A DNA stretch of 64,000 bases, taken from contig ML133433.1 of the NCBI GenBank assembly GCA_003864495.1, positions 1 to 64,000 on the forward strand, given 5' to 3'. Source of the DNA: Nemopilema nomurai. Lineage: Eukaryota > Cnidaria > Scyphozoa > Rhizostomeae > Rhizostomatidae. Both the position numbers and the translations under genes were made by a program. Below the pieces are notes generated by a model that worked only from the letters and a program-made list of their open reading frames with translations, was not told where the DNA came from and did no database searches. Shown one piece after another: positions 1-12,200 of this stretch (the first letter of the stretch is position 1; each line of letters begins with the position of its first letter).

Positions 1-1183
1 AGGTAGGGGAGTCGGACAGCAGAAGAATGGAACAGGGCATTTGTATGACGGGAATGCGATGAATAATAGTGAAAAGCCTTCATCGAAACGCGCACCTGAT
101 ACACAGGGTTTCAAGGTTGCAGAGGAGATACAAGCAGCCGCCCGAAGGCATTGCAAGGAGATCATCGACGCAGAGGGGTACCTAATCCCGCAGCAGAAAA
201 AGACGAAAAGTCGACCAAAGCCAAGGAGGAACCTTTCAGAAGATTTCTTAATAGTGGAGACCATGCCTGCTTTGCAGACGATGGAGCCCTGGAGAAGAAA
301 GTCGTCACCACGTGTGAAGGAACAGGAGATGCAAGGGTACAGACCCGGAAGTGTAGGACCCGGATCCTTTCATAGCAATTCTCTTCCAAGAAGTGGTAAG
401 TCACTTGTTAATTACAATGAAGTGACTTCTAAAGGGTTAGTTAACAACCGAAGTCCCAATGAAGGGAACTTCGGCAGCCAGTCTATAAGATTGCAAAATC
501 CTAACTCACAAATAGCCTCGGTGAATTCTCCTGGGTTCGAGGCTGGTAATCCCGATCGGTCCAGGGTAGAGAGAGAGAAAAGCTGGCTTAAGAAGGCGGC
601 AAGGCGCCTCCGCAGGTCACTATCTTTTGAAGAAAAAAGCAGCCCGAGCGAATCAAAGACAAACTTCTTTCAGCAAGGAACCAAGCTTCAAAGACGATCC
701 AGCGGAAGTCTGGTGACTAGCAGTGAATCCTCTAGGCAAGATGGCACCGACAAGAAAGATGGGGCGCGAAAGCGATTTGCGATCCAGAGCCTCAGAGGGT
801 CAAAAAAGAGTCCCACTCAAAAAGAAGGTGGCTTTCCACCCAGAAATGACCCCAGTTTTCACCCGAAATATGGATATGCATCGGGGGGTGTTGGGAATGG
901 AATGCCTGCAGTATCTCCAACGAGTGATGACGATGTTTTTACAGGAAATGGCGTCAATTTCCAAAGCATCCACAAAACTGGGCATGCTATGAATGGTTCT
1001 GCGACAAGTCCAGATACAGCGCCATTGGTACATGGGGCGCATAGAGACAGTGGCACATCCCTGCTTGGCCACAGGCAAAATGGCGAAGTAGCTAGCCAAG
1101 GTGAGCGCTTCATTGCGCCTCTTGAAGTTCAAAATTCAGCAAGAAGAACAGCGTCGACTAAACGTTTACAGCAACGGCCATAG
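1..1183 (+). CDS. Unrecognised basic, Ser-rich protein, C-terminal part (5' truncated by window)
   Basis: The reading frame is open from base 2 to a TAG at 1181-1183 (about 393 codons), with no convincing ATG at its head. It is therefore probably the last exon of a gene that begins left of the window. I do not recognise the family. The protein is hydrophilic, with no membrane segment and no globular domain I can name. It has clusters of basic residues followed by serines (RRLRRSLSFEEK near the middle, QRRSSGS after it) that look like basophilic-kinase sites or a 14-3-3-type tail. A short helical-looking segment near the start (AARRHCKEIIDAEGY) may be an interaction motif. A perfect donor-like GTAAGT lies at 395, so alternative splicing inside this exon is possible; the frame stays open through it. 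A candidate poly(A) signal AATAAA is at 1223. The long open frame and protein-like composition support coding. The function is unknown. Confidence 0.6.
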   Translation, partial: GRGVGQQKNGTGHLYDGNAMNNSEKPSSKRAPDTQGFKVAEEIQAAARRHCKEIIDAEGYLIPQQKKTKSRPKPRRNLSEDFLIVETMPALQTMEPWRRKSSPRVKEQEMQGYRPGSVGPGSFHSNSLPRSGKSLVNYNEVTSKGLVNNRSPNEGNFGSQSIRLQNPNSQIASVNSPGFEAGNPDRSRVEREKSWLKKAARRLRRSLSFEEKSSPSESKTNFFQQGTKLQRRSSGSLVTSSESSRQDGTDKKDGARKRFAIQSLRGSKKSPTQKEGGFPPRNDPSFHPKYGYASGGVGNGMPAVSPTSDDDVFTGNGVNFQSIHKTGHAMNGSATSPDTAPLVHGAHRDSGTSLLGHRQNGEVASQGERFIAPLEVQNSARRTASTKRLQQRP

Positions 1184-2846
1184 CATTGCAAAAGCCTCTC
1201 AATGGATATAGCCTCGGAATGAAATAAATCTCATGACGGTTACTTTCAGGATTAACAAACAGAAGTCAAGTATCAAATGTGCGGTGTCATGAAAGAGACG
1301 ATATCAATGTAAATTAACAAAGAACGCTTGCAAAGGACGTTCCCTTTCCTTAAGGTAGGCAATCTCACTTTCCTTGTAAATTTTAGTGTTTTGCTCTGAG
1401 CAAGGATGCTTAAAAAATTTCCTTTGATATTTACCAATACTACATGTTTATGTACGGCAAATCGTTATTACAAAAACATTTTCTTGCCTCACAAAAGCCA
1501 GCAAGGTTCCCAGTTGCAAATAAAAAGATTTAAAAATAGTCTCTAATAACTTGGGAGATAATTATTCGAATGAGATAAAAAACGATCGACAAGTTTTTCG
1601 CAGTTTAATACAGCCACATTAGGTAAATAATTTTACAAAGAAAGAGTACTTTGTTTCAAAGCGCATAAATTTAGACTTGTAAAGTCTCTACGTTCTTGTA
1701 AACAGTACTTAAACGAGCCGCAAACATTGATCCAAAGAGATCCGGACCCACTCCCCATCGTTGAGATAGCCCCCCCTCCCCCTACAGTTTCGAAGGTACA
1801 TTCTACGTCCTTGCCTGTGGCTTGCTTCAAATAGTGACCAGATTCTGTAATCCCCCTCTTGCGTTCAAAACGCTTACGACGTGTGTTTGTGACATTCTAA
1901 ATCCCACACAATGTAAATTTACCATTACCATAGCGGGTAGTCCATTAACCAAAAAGAACGCTTTGATCTACTCGCTAGAATAGAACGCTACTCTTGTAAA
2001 TAAAACGCATATAAGTTAAGAGTCGTTAATTTTGAAACCGTTTGCTTGTGAGCATATTGTAGATAGTTTTGTCTCGAAAATACCAGTTGAAATTATCTTA
2101 TGTTTCACTTCGCTTTTCTTGGCACATTTTGAACTAAATCAATCTTCAAATCACATTCTAACCATTTGACAGGTATCTGCTGGATCAAAAAAACCCAGCT
2201 CATTATAGATTTATCCATGACTTATAGATTCATCTACAATTAACCAAACTTAAATTCTAATACTTAACTGAACTTATTGCCAAACAAAACATTCTTGAAA
2301 AGAGCCCTTTTGACATTTGTAACTTCGTGTAAGTCTTTGAATAAAGAGGTTCCTGCAACTAAAAGTAGAAATGACCATTCTAATTTCCGGTGGAAATGGG
2401 AAGACTGGAATTAGTCCAACTGCTACGAATGAGCCTGCGTTATGAAGCTAGCGCTCTACCCCGGATATCCTAGCAGAAGTCGGGACGCAAAGGGCAAGAA
2501 GGGGAGTGGGGAAGGGGGTTGGGAAATAATTTCTAATATTGATTCATGGTGAAAACTTAATGAACGATGTTTAGTCCCGGTGATAAATTCGAAATATGCT
2601 CCCAAAGGGGTAAATTTTAGCCGCCAGGTTATCCTCAATGTAAACATGCTAAGATCCACGAGCCCCACTAAAGCCTAGGCTGCATATACCCCCGTACTAT
2701 CAACTGCCTCTCCCATGTAGAGCAAAGAAGAATTTCACTTGATCACTTGTTAATCGGTAAACCAAACTGTTCAATGTAGAACGCATAGCTGCAACGAAGA
2801 TTGACGAGCCAGCATTAAAACATTCGAATCACGTTGCGTTGTACTT
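1184..2846. other. Intergenic region between convergent genes (3' UTRs)
   Basis: No credible coding exon is seen on either strand. The left part should hold the 3' UTR of the upstream gene (AATAAA at 1223-1228), and the right part the 3' UTR of the minus-strand BPNT2 gene. A short pyrimidine and poly-C patch lies near 1765-1785. No repeat or RNA gene was recognised. Confidence 0.5.
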
Positions 2847-4499
2847 TCAATGTGCTTTGATGGCTCCTTTAAGTTTTTTTGCGAACTTCTCGTGATCAGC
2901 CATCGTCCCCAAAAGGCCACCATTCAAGACAACATCATCCTTGTTATCATATGCAATAGCATCTCCTTTGAGACTTGTCATTTTCCCCCCTAGTGATGTT
3001 AATATCGCATTGCCGGCACAAATATCCCATTTTTTTATTTTTGTCGAGTGGAGGTAAACGTCGACTTTGCCTTGGGCCAGCTCTAATACCTTGAAGCCAG
3101 CACCGCCTGCAGCGATGACTTGGACTTTGTCTCCAAAGGCCTTCCTTGCAGTCTCATTAACAGTTCCAGCATGGGACCGCGATACATACTGATCCTAGGA
3201 ACATTATGGGGCCCACCATTATGGGGGTCTCGTGGTATGTTATGACCATGCTGGTGCCAGGCCCAAAATGTCTCACCTGAAAACGGCTTATGAATAGCGC
3301 CTATCACCGCCTTCCCTTTGACAGCCACGCACACCATTGTGGTGACGTACTGCCCGAGGTTCTCTGTGTACTCCTTTGTGGCGTCCAGGGGGTCTATCCA
3401 TATCAAAACGTCGCCCTTGGGCACATACAAATCCATTTTATCAGTCAATTTGCTTTCAACATCATCGGCATCAAGCTGGTCCACTGCAGAAGTATGCACT
3501 GTTTTTGGGCTGTCACTTTCCTCTGAAACAATGGCAATGTTAGGCCATGTGTTTTTGAAACTGTAAAACATTTCCTGGTGAGACAACAGGTCTCCTTTCG
3601 TTAACGGGTCATTCACACCCTCAGCTGTTTTTCCTTTACTTTTTTCCTGAAAAAGATATTTATTAGATATATTTCAAACATTTCCATAATTTACCAAAAC
3701 TTGGTATTTTACAATAACACACAGGGACCTGTACTTTGCTAAGAGCTGGCTACTTGCATAGATAAGGACTAAAAAGAAGACCAAAATTAATTATGGACAT
3801 AATAACATGATATAATGGTTTTAGAAATGACACAAGAGAGACACAGCATTAAAGTATGAAGGCAATACCTATTGCAAAGCCTTGTACTGTCATAGGAGTA
3901 GAATTATCTATCATTTTGGTCTGTTTGCTATCAATTCGGTACAATGAAAAAATTATCTTGTTCAGTTTAGGAGCAATAGCGGATCACTATTTTCATACCC
4001 TGCTTTAATATTGCTTCCATTCTCAATAACAATGTTTTCATGGCAAAAACTAAGTTGCATCCTCAATAAAAAGATGCTTACATCTTCATACAAAATGTAG
4101 AAAACCTTTAGAAAACCATCTATAATTAAATCTTGATCTATGGAAAGGAGACTTTTGAAGAAAGCAAAGAAAAATGACTGCAAGCAGTGGCACATAAGAC
4201 ATCAAGATAATGTCTGTTTATTTATGATTGTTATGACTCGTTACCTGAATGTTGTTTGATTCTCTGACTTGCTTTACTTTTATTCCACCTCGCTTTGCAA
4301 CTTCTATTGATGCAACTAAAAGCTCCTTCATTGAAATGTCATTGCTTTGGAGACCAACAACATTGTAACCCTGCGCCTTGAGACGACTGGCTAGGGATGA
4401 CAGCCTCTTAATTGGACGACTTTCTCTGATCATGTTACGGAAGTAGAAAATGGTGCTTGTTATCGAGATTAAAGCAAGTATCAGCCCCAGTGGGTTCAT
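2847..4499 (-). CDS. BPNT2: Golgi-resident PAP 3'-phosphatase (BPNT2/IMPAD1 homologue), frame disrupted
   Basis: Inositol monophosphatase superfamily. The vertebrate protein hydrolyses 3'-phosphoadenosine 5'-phosphate to AMP in the Golgi lumen, clearing the by-product of sulfotransferases. Exon 1 is 4499-4245 (85 codons): ATG, a signal-anchor helix at residues 3-20, then KQVRESNNIQ. Exon 2 is 3646-2847, after a TTTTTCAG acceptor, and starts EKSKGKT, the family's conserved stretch. Visible motifs are the metal-binding acidic pair in VSEESD, then WIDPLDATKEYTE (the DPxDxT motif), then WDICAGNAI near the C terminus. The last part (VSRSHAGTVNETARKAFG to the TGA at 2849-2847) lies in a different frame from the first part of the same exon. 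The switch falls at about 3181-3200, in the GTATGTAT stretch on the coding strand. With 2 nt removed (or 1 added) the product is about 350 aa, close to the human 359. Read as it stands, it would end about 38 residues after the shift and lose the C-terminal lobe. No GT-AG intron repairs the frame. This may be an assembly or base error, a null allele or a decaying gene. Confidence 0.88.
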
Positions 4500-6226
4500 C
4501 TTTATATTTGCAGAAAAACTGACCATCTTTGTTGTTCGTTCTGATGTGGAATAAAAAAGCATTTGCATGACAAGTATGAAGCAGAAAAAGTATTGCAAAA
4601 GTTACAGCAAGCAAGATTTGAATAAAGCTGCAATAAAATTGCATGCTAATATAAAATTTAAAATAAACTGTTTTATTTTCAAAAGCCTTAAAAACCAGTT
4701 GCTTACCAGACTATATCAAGTTTTTGCAAATCCTTCAGCATCATAATTTTCAGCTTTTACCAGAAACTGCTTCAAAGAGAACCTGAAAATGTAATTAAAA
4801 ATATTGTTTGGCTGAATCTTTTTTCATATCAGCATTCAGAGAGATGATAAAGAAACATATCTTGGATAATTGGAAGCAGCTGAGATCCAATTGAAAATAA
4901 ATACTCTTAAAAACAAAGAAAACCACCCAAACAAAAAGCAATGAATTGTATTTTGATTTTTTCTAGGCCTAACAAACCAAAACAGCTTGACGCTTTCAAA
5001 GTATTTGGTTTGAACAACAGCAAATATTGCTGTTAATAGCAATGTAAAGAGTTAATATCCGAGCCAGCAATCTGCCCGGAGCGACTAAATCCTATCACCT
5101 ATAATAGGGTCCTTCCCAAAAGTTCTTCCTGGACTAAACAAACTATTATATGCGGGCTACATAGCTGTTATCGATGCAAGGATTTATTTTGCTCTGCAGA
5201 GTAAACTGGTATGTAAGTTTCTTCATTCTGAGAAACTGGCTTTCAGTGAATTGTTGGTCCTGCAGCGGAACTTAAATGTTTGGTAATTCGTTGCCGCCGC
5301 AACTATTTTCAAAACAAAAATTTTGCACAGGGAGTGAAGGCAACACATATGTCGGTAGGTCAAAATGTTAGATAAATATTTACTCACCATAGATATAGTC
5401 ATCGGTGCAAACTTCCACAACAAACAAAGCTTAAAACTGATATAACCATGAAATAAAATAAAAATTACATTTCGCTACGTCACTTATTGACCATCTTGAA
5501 ATGCGGCCTCGTTTCCAAGAACTGCCACATGTGACTGCTGTTTATGCAAGTGATCCGGAACGGAAATACTGAAACTAGCTGAAACGAAAAGCAAATGATT
5601 CCGGTTTCAATTTGCCACTTGAATAAACCTGTGTCCCTTTTTGTCTGGGACCTATGTATTATTAGGGAATAGGAAGAACTGAAAACTTGCAAAATATCAT
5701 CTTAGCAATTTCAAAACCGATGATAGGTGGCTTTGCAACAGTTTCCTCCGCGATGATCTTGCACGATTTGAGGCAGGGCAACCCCAGACTTCCATCCCGT
5801 GGGTCAGTAAACGAGAGAAAAGCAGCAATTCTTTGTGGCTGTTCACTTTAAGAATTGAAAGAGGCTGTTGCACCTTTCTTCGACTTTTGTTTAAAATTTA
5901 TATCAAATTGCCACACTGCAGAATGTTTCCTTTAGAATGGCGTACTGAATGAGAAGGAATATAATGGGCAACCCCCAAATATTAATGTCATTCCACAGGC
6001 ACTGGCGGTAAACCACAGGAATATATAGAACCTTAAGCTTGATAGATGTTATTTTATTTGCGGTTAGTTTATCTTGAGACATGGAACAATGACTTGAAGG
6101 GATATGCCTCGCAATGGATCTGCAATCTCGTTATGGGAACCAATCATGCCCTTCAATGTCAAATTTTCCAACGACATGTTTGATGGCGCGCATTCTTCAA
6201 ATTTGAATATCTGCTGAATTTTAAAG
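4500..6226. promoter_or_regulatory. Divergent intergenic region between BPNT2 (-) and HURP (+)
   Basis: The two flanking genes are transcribed away from each other, so this 1.7 kb should contain both promoters and 5' UTRs, possibly with non-coding first exons. It is AT-rich, and no clear TATA box, coding exon or repeat was identified. The short open frames here are hydrophobic and compositionally like noncoding DNA. Confidence 0.4.
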
Positions 6227-9200
6227 ATGGATGCAAGGGCAAAAAATCCCATCCGTGGCGTATTCAAGGGGTCTATAGACAGTAGAAACAGGCGTGAAAC
6301 CGTTAAAAGGCAGAATGAAGGACATAAGAAGCAAGCACGGGCTACAGAGGTGCAAAAGAGAAGGAAAATCGAACAATCGCCAGAAGAAAAGGCCCCGAAA
6401 GGTAGGCCAAATTTATACTTCGGTTTTCCAAGACGAGAGTCATTGCCTTCAAACTCAACTGATCTTTGAACGATCGCCTTTAAAATTCGCATCTGTCGTG
6501 TTTAGGACCACCCTACCTCCAATGATCTTTTTAAATGTTAATCTTATATTGACAGCAAAATGTAAATATTCCTTATGTTTTGACAATATTATCGAAATAT
6601 TTGCCATATGGGAAGATGGCAACTTTGGTATTTCTCAATTTTTTCAGACATCAGGCATGTAATGAGGTTAGTTGTTATCTGAACTTCTACGATGAAGCTA
6701 GGCAACACAGTGAAATTAAAACTCAATCCAAGTTGCAGACCCAAATCTTTAAAAAAAATTTCAACTGTTCACCATTTTTTCGTCTAGCGGACAAGAGACG
6801 CGAGCAACTAATTGCGTGGAAGTTAGAGAGAGACAGGAAAAGACAATTTGAAATTAAAAAGAAAGAGTTCGTGGTTAAACACGTGAAGCATTCACCGACA
6901 AAGTACCTAGTATCGGACGCACTTAAGAAAGCAGGCAGAAAACAGATTGCACCTGAAAATCAAGCTTGCAATCGTAGAATAACAAGGTCGTATGCAAAGA
7001 ATTGTGCAAAACAAGAAGAGGTGAAGAAAGGAAACAAAGTTAGTAGTTTCTGTTGCATTAGTTTTATCCCTTTTTTGTATCTTAATTTTATGGAAGAATT
7101 TGATCTATTATTTGATTTATCAGATTATTTTTGTATAAGTTAATATTGAAATGTATATCTTTATCCTGCCAAAAGACACTGATATGCTGAGTCAGTTCTA
7201 CGAATAACAACTGTGTACACCTTTGATTTATTTGATGACTGCAATGCTGTTTGGTTACCTAATACCAAACTTTGAACTAAATCATAGAACCCAGTTGTAT
7301 CGAAAAAGACTATCCAAACTAGATCCAGAAAAGAAAGAAATGACAATGAGGATATAAAGAAAAGGAGTAAGTGATTAATTCTTATTATAGGTTGCTTCTT
7401 TATTTGATTCCTTTGTTTCTTTAATCTAAGAAATCTTCTTGTTAATGAGGACTGCAAAATTTTACCAGTTTTGGCTTTATGCACTTTTTAAACTTAAATT
7501 TACTGTCTGTTTTTTATGTGTAAAGTAAACAAAATATGTCTATGTCTACCATGAATGAAGCACTATGATAGCCATGGCTACCTTCTCAGATAGGGCTACA
7601 AGACAATCTAACAAGAATCCTTGCCTTATAGGTCCCAAAACCATTTCACCAACTGAGCAAGTAAAATCATTTGAAAATGGGTTTGCATTTTCATTCAATC
7701 AAGATGATATGTTACCAACCACCTTCAAGTTTTGCCAAAATTCTCCAGCAGCAAATTTTGCCTTGAATGAATTAGAGTTTAATGACCCCATCGCAAAGTT
7801 CAATGAATCTTTGAAGATCACAAATGAAGAAAGCAAGAAAGGGTCAATGGAAGTGTTTGATTTTGCAACAAATGATGTAATTGCAAAGTTTAATGAAGCA
7901 GTTAGGATTGATAATGGTGATGCTATTAATGATGCAAAGAAATCAGATAGTTTTATCAAAAAGCTTCTAGTGGACCCAATAGAGAGGTTCAATTCTTCAT
8001 TGAAAGATGAAAGTATCAAAGAGAAAACAGAGCCAGTGAAGAAAGCAGAAAATGAAATGTCATTAATTTCTGACAAGATGGACATTCAGTGCAATGAGTC
8101 AATAGGCAATAAGATGGAAAGTCCTTTAAGCAAGCCAGTTTTGAAGGGGCGTCCAGGTAAGACACCAAAGAAGCCTAAAGCTCTTCCAAAACATATACTT
8201 GAGGAGATCAGTGGTGATGGCTTTACACCTAGAAGAATCAAGAGTACTGCGCATTTTAGAAAGTTGGTAGAGGGTGAGAGACAAAAACTTGAGAAGTTCA
8301 ATAACATATGGAGTAAATATCTAGAGGAGCAAGATCAGATGGGGTTGCTCTCTGAAGATGGTAAGTCTTCATGTCTTTTATTTCGTCACTTCAAGTAACT
8401 TTCTATTTTGTTTGAAACCCAAGTTTTCACATAAACAAACTTATAATTTAAAGGCATATTTCAGAAGCAGATGCTACACAGACTGTTAAATTGTGTTCTA
8501 TGCTGCATTTGTGTTTAGTCCTATATTTCAGAGGAAGGCTTGGTTAGCCAACTTTATTTTAGCAGATCCTGGATAATCTGTTCTCATCAAAGACCATAAC
8601 ACTATGCTCACAGAGCAGCCATTGGACACCCTTAAAGTAATAAACGATAGGGTGACTGGATTTTAGCAATCCTCTCGCTTAATGCCCATCAAGTTGAATT
8701 GATATTTGAGAAGAGTGACACTTGAATAATGATCAGATAAAGTGTTGCAGCCCTGTTGCAATCTCTCCACCTGTAATTACCAGATTTTTACCATGATTCC
8801 TGCTGACCCTCTTTTATGGGGCCTAAGGTGTTACTTTGGCACAGGCTATCACCATTGTTGGCATAGCCTTAGTGGGTGAGCCCCCACTCCTAACTACTCA
8901 CCCATAACAGTTAGGTGAATGTCTGACTTTGGAGGAGCCTGTGAAAGCATTTTATTTTGTATAGTAGATGCAGGCAATGCTCATAGACATTTCATCAGTG
9001 GTGGCAGTTATTTTTTAAATCACTGATGATTTATGATTTTTCCCTTTGATTGTTAGTCACTGGTCTTATACGAAGTGTTATTGGCAAGGCACAGCTACTC
9101 ATGGACCAGAGATTCAAGCAGTTTGAAGACCTGATAAATCTACACCAGGTAACTGCACTCTACCTGCAACAATATTTTAATGTCACAAACTGAGCATAAA

Positions 9201-12200
9201 TGAAGATTACCATAATCATGCTAAGACTTATACTATATGTCAAACGGTGTATATGATTAAACATACATTATACTAGCTCACAAAGGAAAAGATGAAATGG
9301 TCAACATCATGAGAAGAAAGGAGCAATATGAGAAGGAGCTTGGAATAATTTGAATTGCCATGTTCCAAGGGTGGTGATAGATGGGGGTTGCAGGGGTATA
9401 TATCAGAGAACCTCCTAATGACCAGTGGTTTGCATTAGCTGGGATATTTCAGCTCATTTTTCCTTGCTCTTTTTGGAATCTAAATTTTTTCTGTGCTCTT
9501 TTTGGAATCTAAATCCTTTCCTTTTCGAATTTCTATCCAGCCTTGCTACAGTAAGTGTTTACTCTTGTTACCAATTATTTCTCAATCATCTTTAATTTTT
9601 TTAATCTTGACCACTATTTCTGTGAAACGTTATCTTCTACATAACTATTGATATTTTATGCTTGGTCCTTCATTTGTAACAGAGTCACAAAGCTGAACAA
9701 GGCGCAACAGCCTCTGACCTACAAGGATTCTGGGACATGGTAGACTTTCAAGTAAGGGCTTGATGGTTGTTCACATTTCACCAGACCCTGCTTTCTTTTT
9801 AAAAGAAGTTTTCTCTAACAAAATCTGCATGTCAAATAACTTTATCTTGGTTCTATGTACGAACACTCCATCAAATTACGTGACACTGGTGGACTGAAAA
9901 GAGAGCAGATTCAGATAGCGCGTGTTGGCGTAGGCGTAGATTCACAATCGCAAACCATGGTGCTCTGAAAAGGTCGATATAAGGTCAATAAATTGTAAAT
10001 TTCAGTCTTAACATTGGATGATCAATATGTCGATATGTTTGGAAATTCTTATTATTTCATTGTTTATTCTTTTTGTAGATCGAAGATGTGAATAAAAAAT
10101 TCGCCGAGCTTGAAACTTCAAAACAAAACAACTGGGTGAAGGAAAAACCAAAACGGGTCCTAAAAACAAAGAAGACCGTTGAGGTGATTTTTTTAAATTG
10201 CTTTTTAAGTTTCCTGGGTGAAAGTGCACTTGTTGGCAGTTCATTTTTCAAAGTGTTATGGGGATGGAACAGTCTAGGCTAAGGAGCGAGAAAACCTGTG
10301 TCAGCATGACATGGTGTGACAATTAAGTGTAGACAGACGAGTCACTACACTTGTCATTGAAATATTGATTTGCATTGTCAGTAGAGTTCTGTCAGTTGGT
10401 GCCTGTTCTAAACATTATCATCTGATAATGACTATGCAAAGGAGCTTAAAGCCTAGTGTGACAATTGATGTTCTCTTCTAGACCAAGAAGATTAACTCCG
10501 CAAAAGTTATCTCCAGGCAGGAGGAAATTCGAAAGTTTAAGGAGAAGATGCGAGCAAAAATGGGCTCGTTGAAATCTGAGTCGGTATGAATCTTGAATCG
10601 CTATGGTTTATTTATTTTGCATCATTTACAAGGCTGTACTTTTTTTACCAAACGATGGAAATTTTTATGTTTATTTGCAAATATTGCCTTAATATTATTG
10701 ATTGCGAATGCTAGAGATGAATATTTTTGTTTGCTATGAATTTTTTTCATTTTAGAATTTATGGGATATTCTACGCCATACCTAATTGTTATTACCTGTT
10801 TAATGTCTCTGGTGCAAATTTGTAAACAGGACGTTATGCTGGAGAGTAACCAAGAGGAGAACAAGGGGGAGGAGCCGGAGGGGAGCAAGTTGTCGCCTAT
10901 TCGTAAAACTCCGATCAGAAGGTCGACGAGGAAAACCCCCCTGAAGAATAAAACATCAGCAGAGGAAGACGATGTTTTCTTGATTCAGATTGGAAACGTA
11001 AGTCGGCTGTTTTCTAATTCTTCAGCCACATCTCTGGAGTGGCAATTCAAAACATACGCCCAATTTCTTGTGACCATCCTCTAATTACATTTGACTGGTC
11101 CAACTATCTTAATGCATATAGATCATTTTCCTTTATGTTTGTTCAAGGAAACAGTACCGGCAAATATTTTTAGTCCTGGAAAAGTATTGATCTTGATTTG
11201 GGCTTTCAACCTATTGATCTGAGCGACAAACTTCAACCATCCTGATGTGTTTGTGTTAATCCTAATTTTGTGATGGATATATAGCAGTTAATTTATAAAA
11301 ATGCAATTCAATTAAACCGTCTAAAGTACTCTGTGTATGGGTCGCTCGCGAGCATGCGCAAGGTATTTATATGCAAGCTACGACTCACTCTTACCCCTGT
11401 GTCGTGGCGTATCTTTACTTTGCATACGCCACAAGTGTTTCTCGAGATTACTTATGTTTCTTTTTTTAAAGAACTGTATAATATTTTGAATCTTTTTCTG
11501 AACAGGACATTCCTTTAAGCAAAACAGAGGAAACAAACGAACCAAACAAGTTATCTCCCATTCGGAGACCCCCTGCCAGAAAATCGATTAGAAAAACGCC
11601 TTCAAAAGCCAAAACATCAGCTGATGAAGACAACGTTTTCCTGATCCAAATTGAAAACGTAAGTTAGGTGTCCCCACTGTTGTTCATTTAAATCAAAATT
11701 TCACGTTTTGGAAATGTTACTTCGAATGGTCAAGCAATTGTTTGCATTTCGTTTGGTTTTTTAGAACTGAAATGGCAGGAAAAGTATTTCTATATTTATT
11801 TCCTCAAGCGCATATCAGTAAATTAATATACTGCTTTCAAAGTCTAACTTGTCAATTCAGAGCTGTAGTGTTTAATGTAACCAGTTTTTGACAAACTTTG
11901 AAAGCCATGTTTGTCAAGCCAAATAACAGTTTCTTTCAAAGACAAACATATTGAAATTTCACATTTCAAAACTATATAAGACAGCTCTCGTATTGCAAAG
12001 TCTTTGACACATATCACTTGTAACATTTGAATAATTGTGAATATTTGTTCTTGTGTCAAAGACTGTTTTCTGTAAATGTAACGTCAATTCTTTTTAAGTT
12101 GCATTGTTCTTTTCATCTTGAAAGGACATTCCTTTGAAAAGCAACGTAGCAACGGAAGATAAAGAAAACAATGTTTTTCCCTTGCTAACAACTCCTGTTA

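Noticed and set aside
3180..3320. A hidden intron in BPNT2 using the good donor CAG then gtgagac (about 3280)
   Set aside because: That donor is phase 1, while every possible acceptor before the continuing frame needs phase 0. It would also remove the conserved FWAW segment. The frame problem is therefore reported as real.
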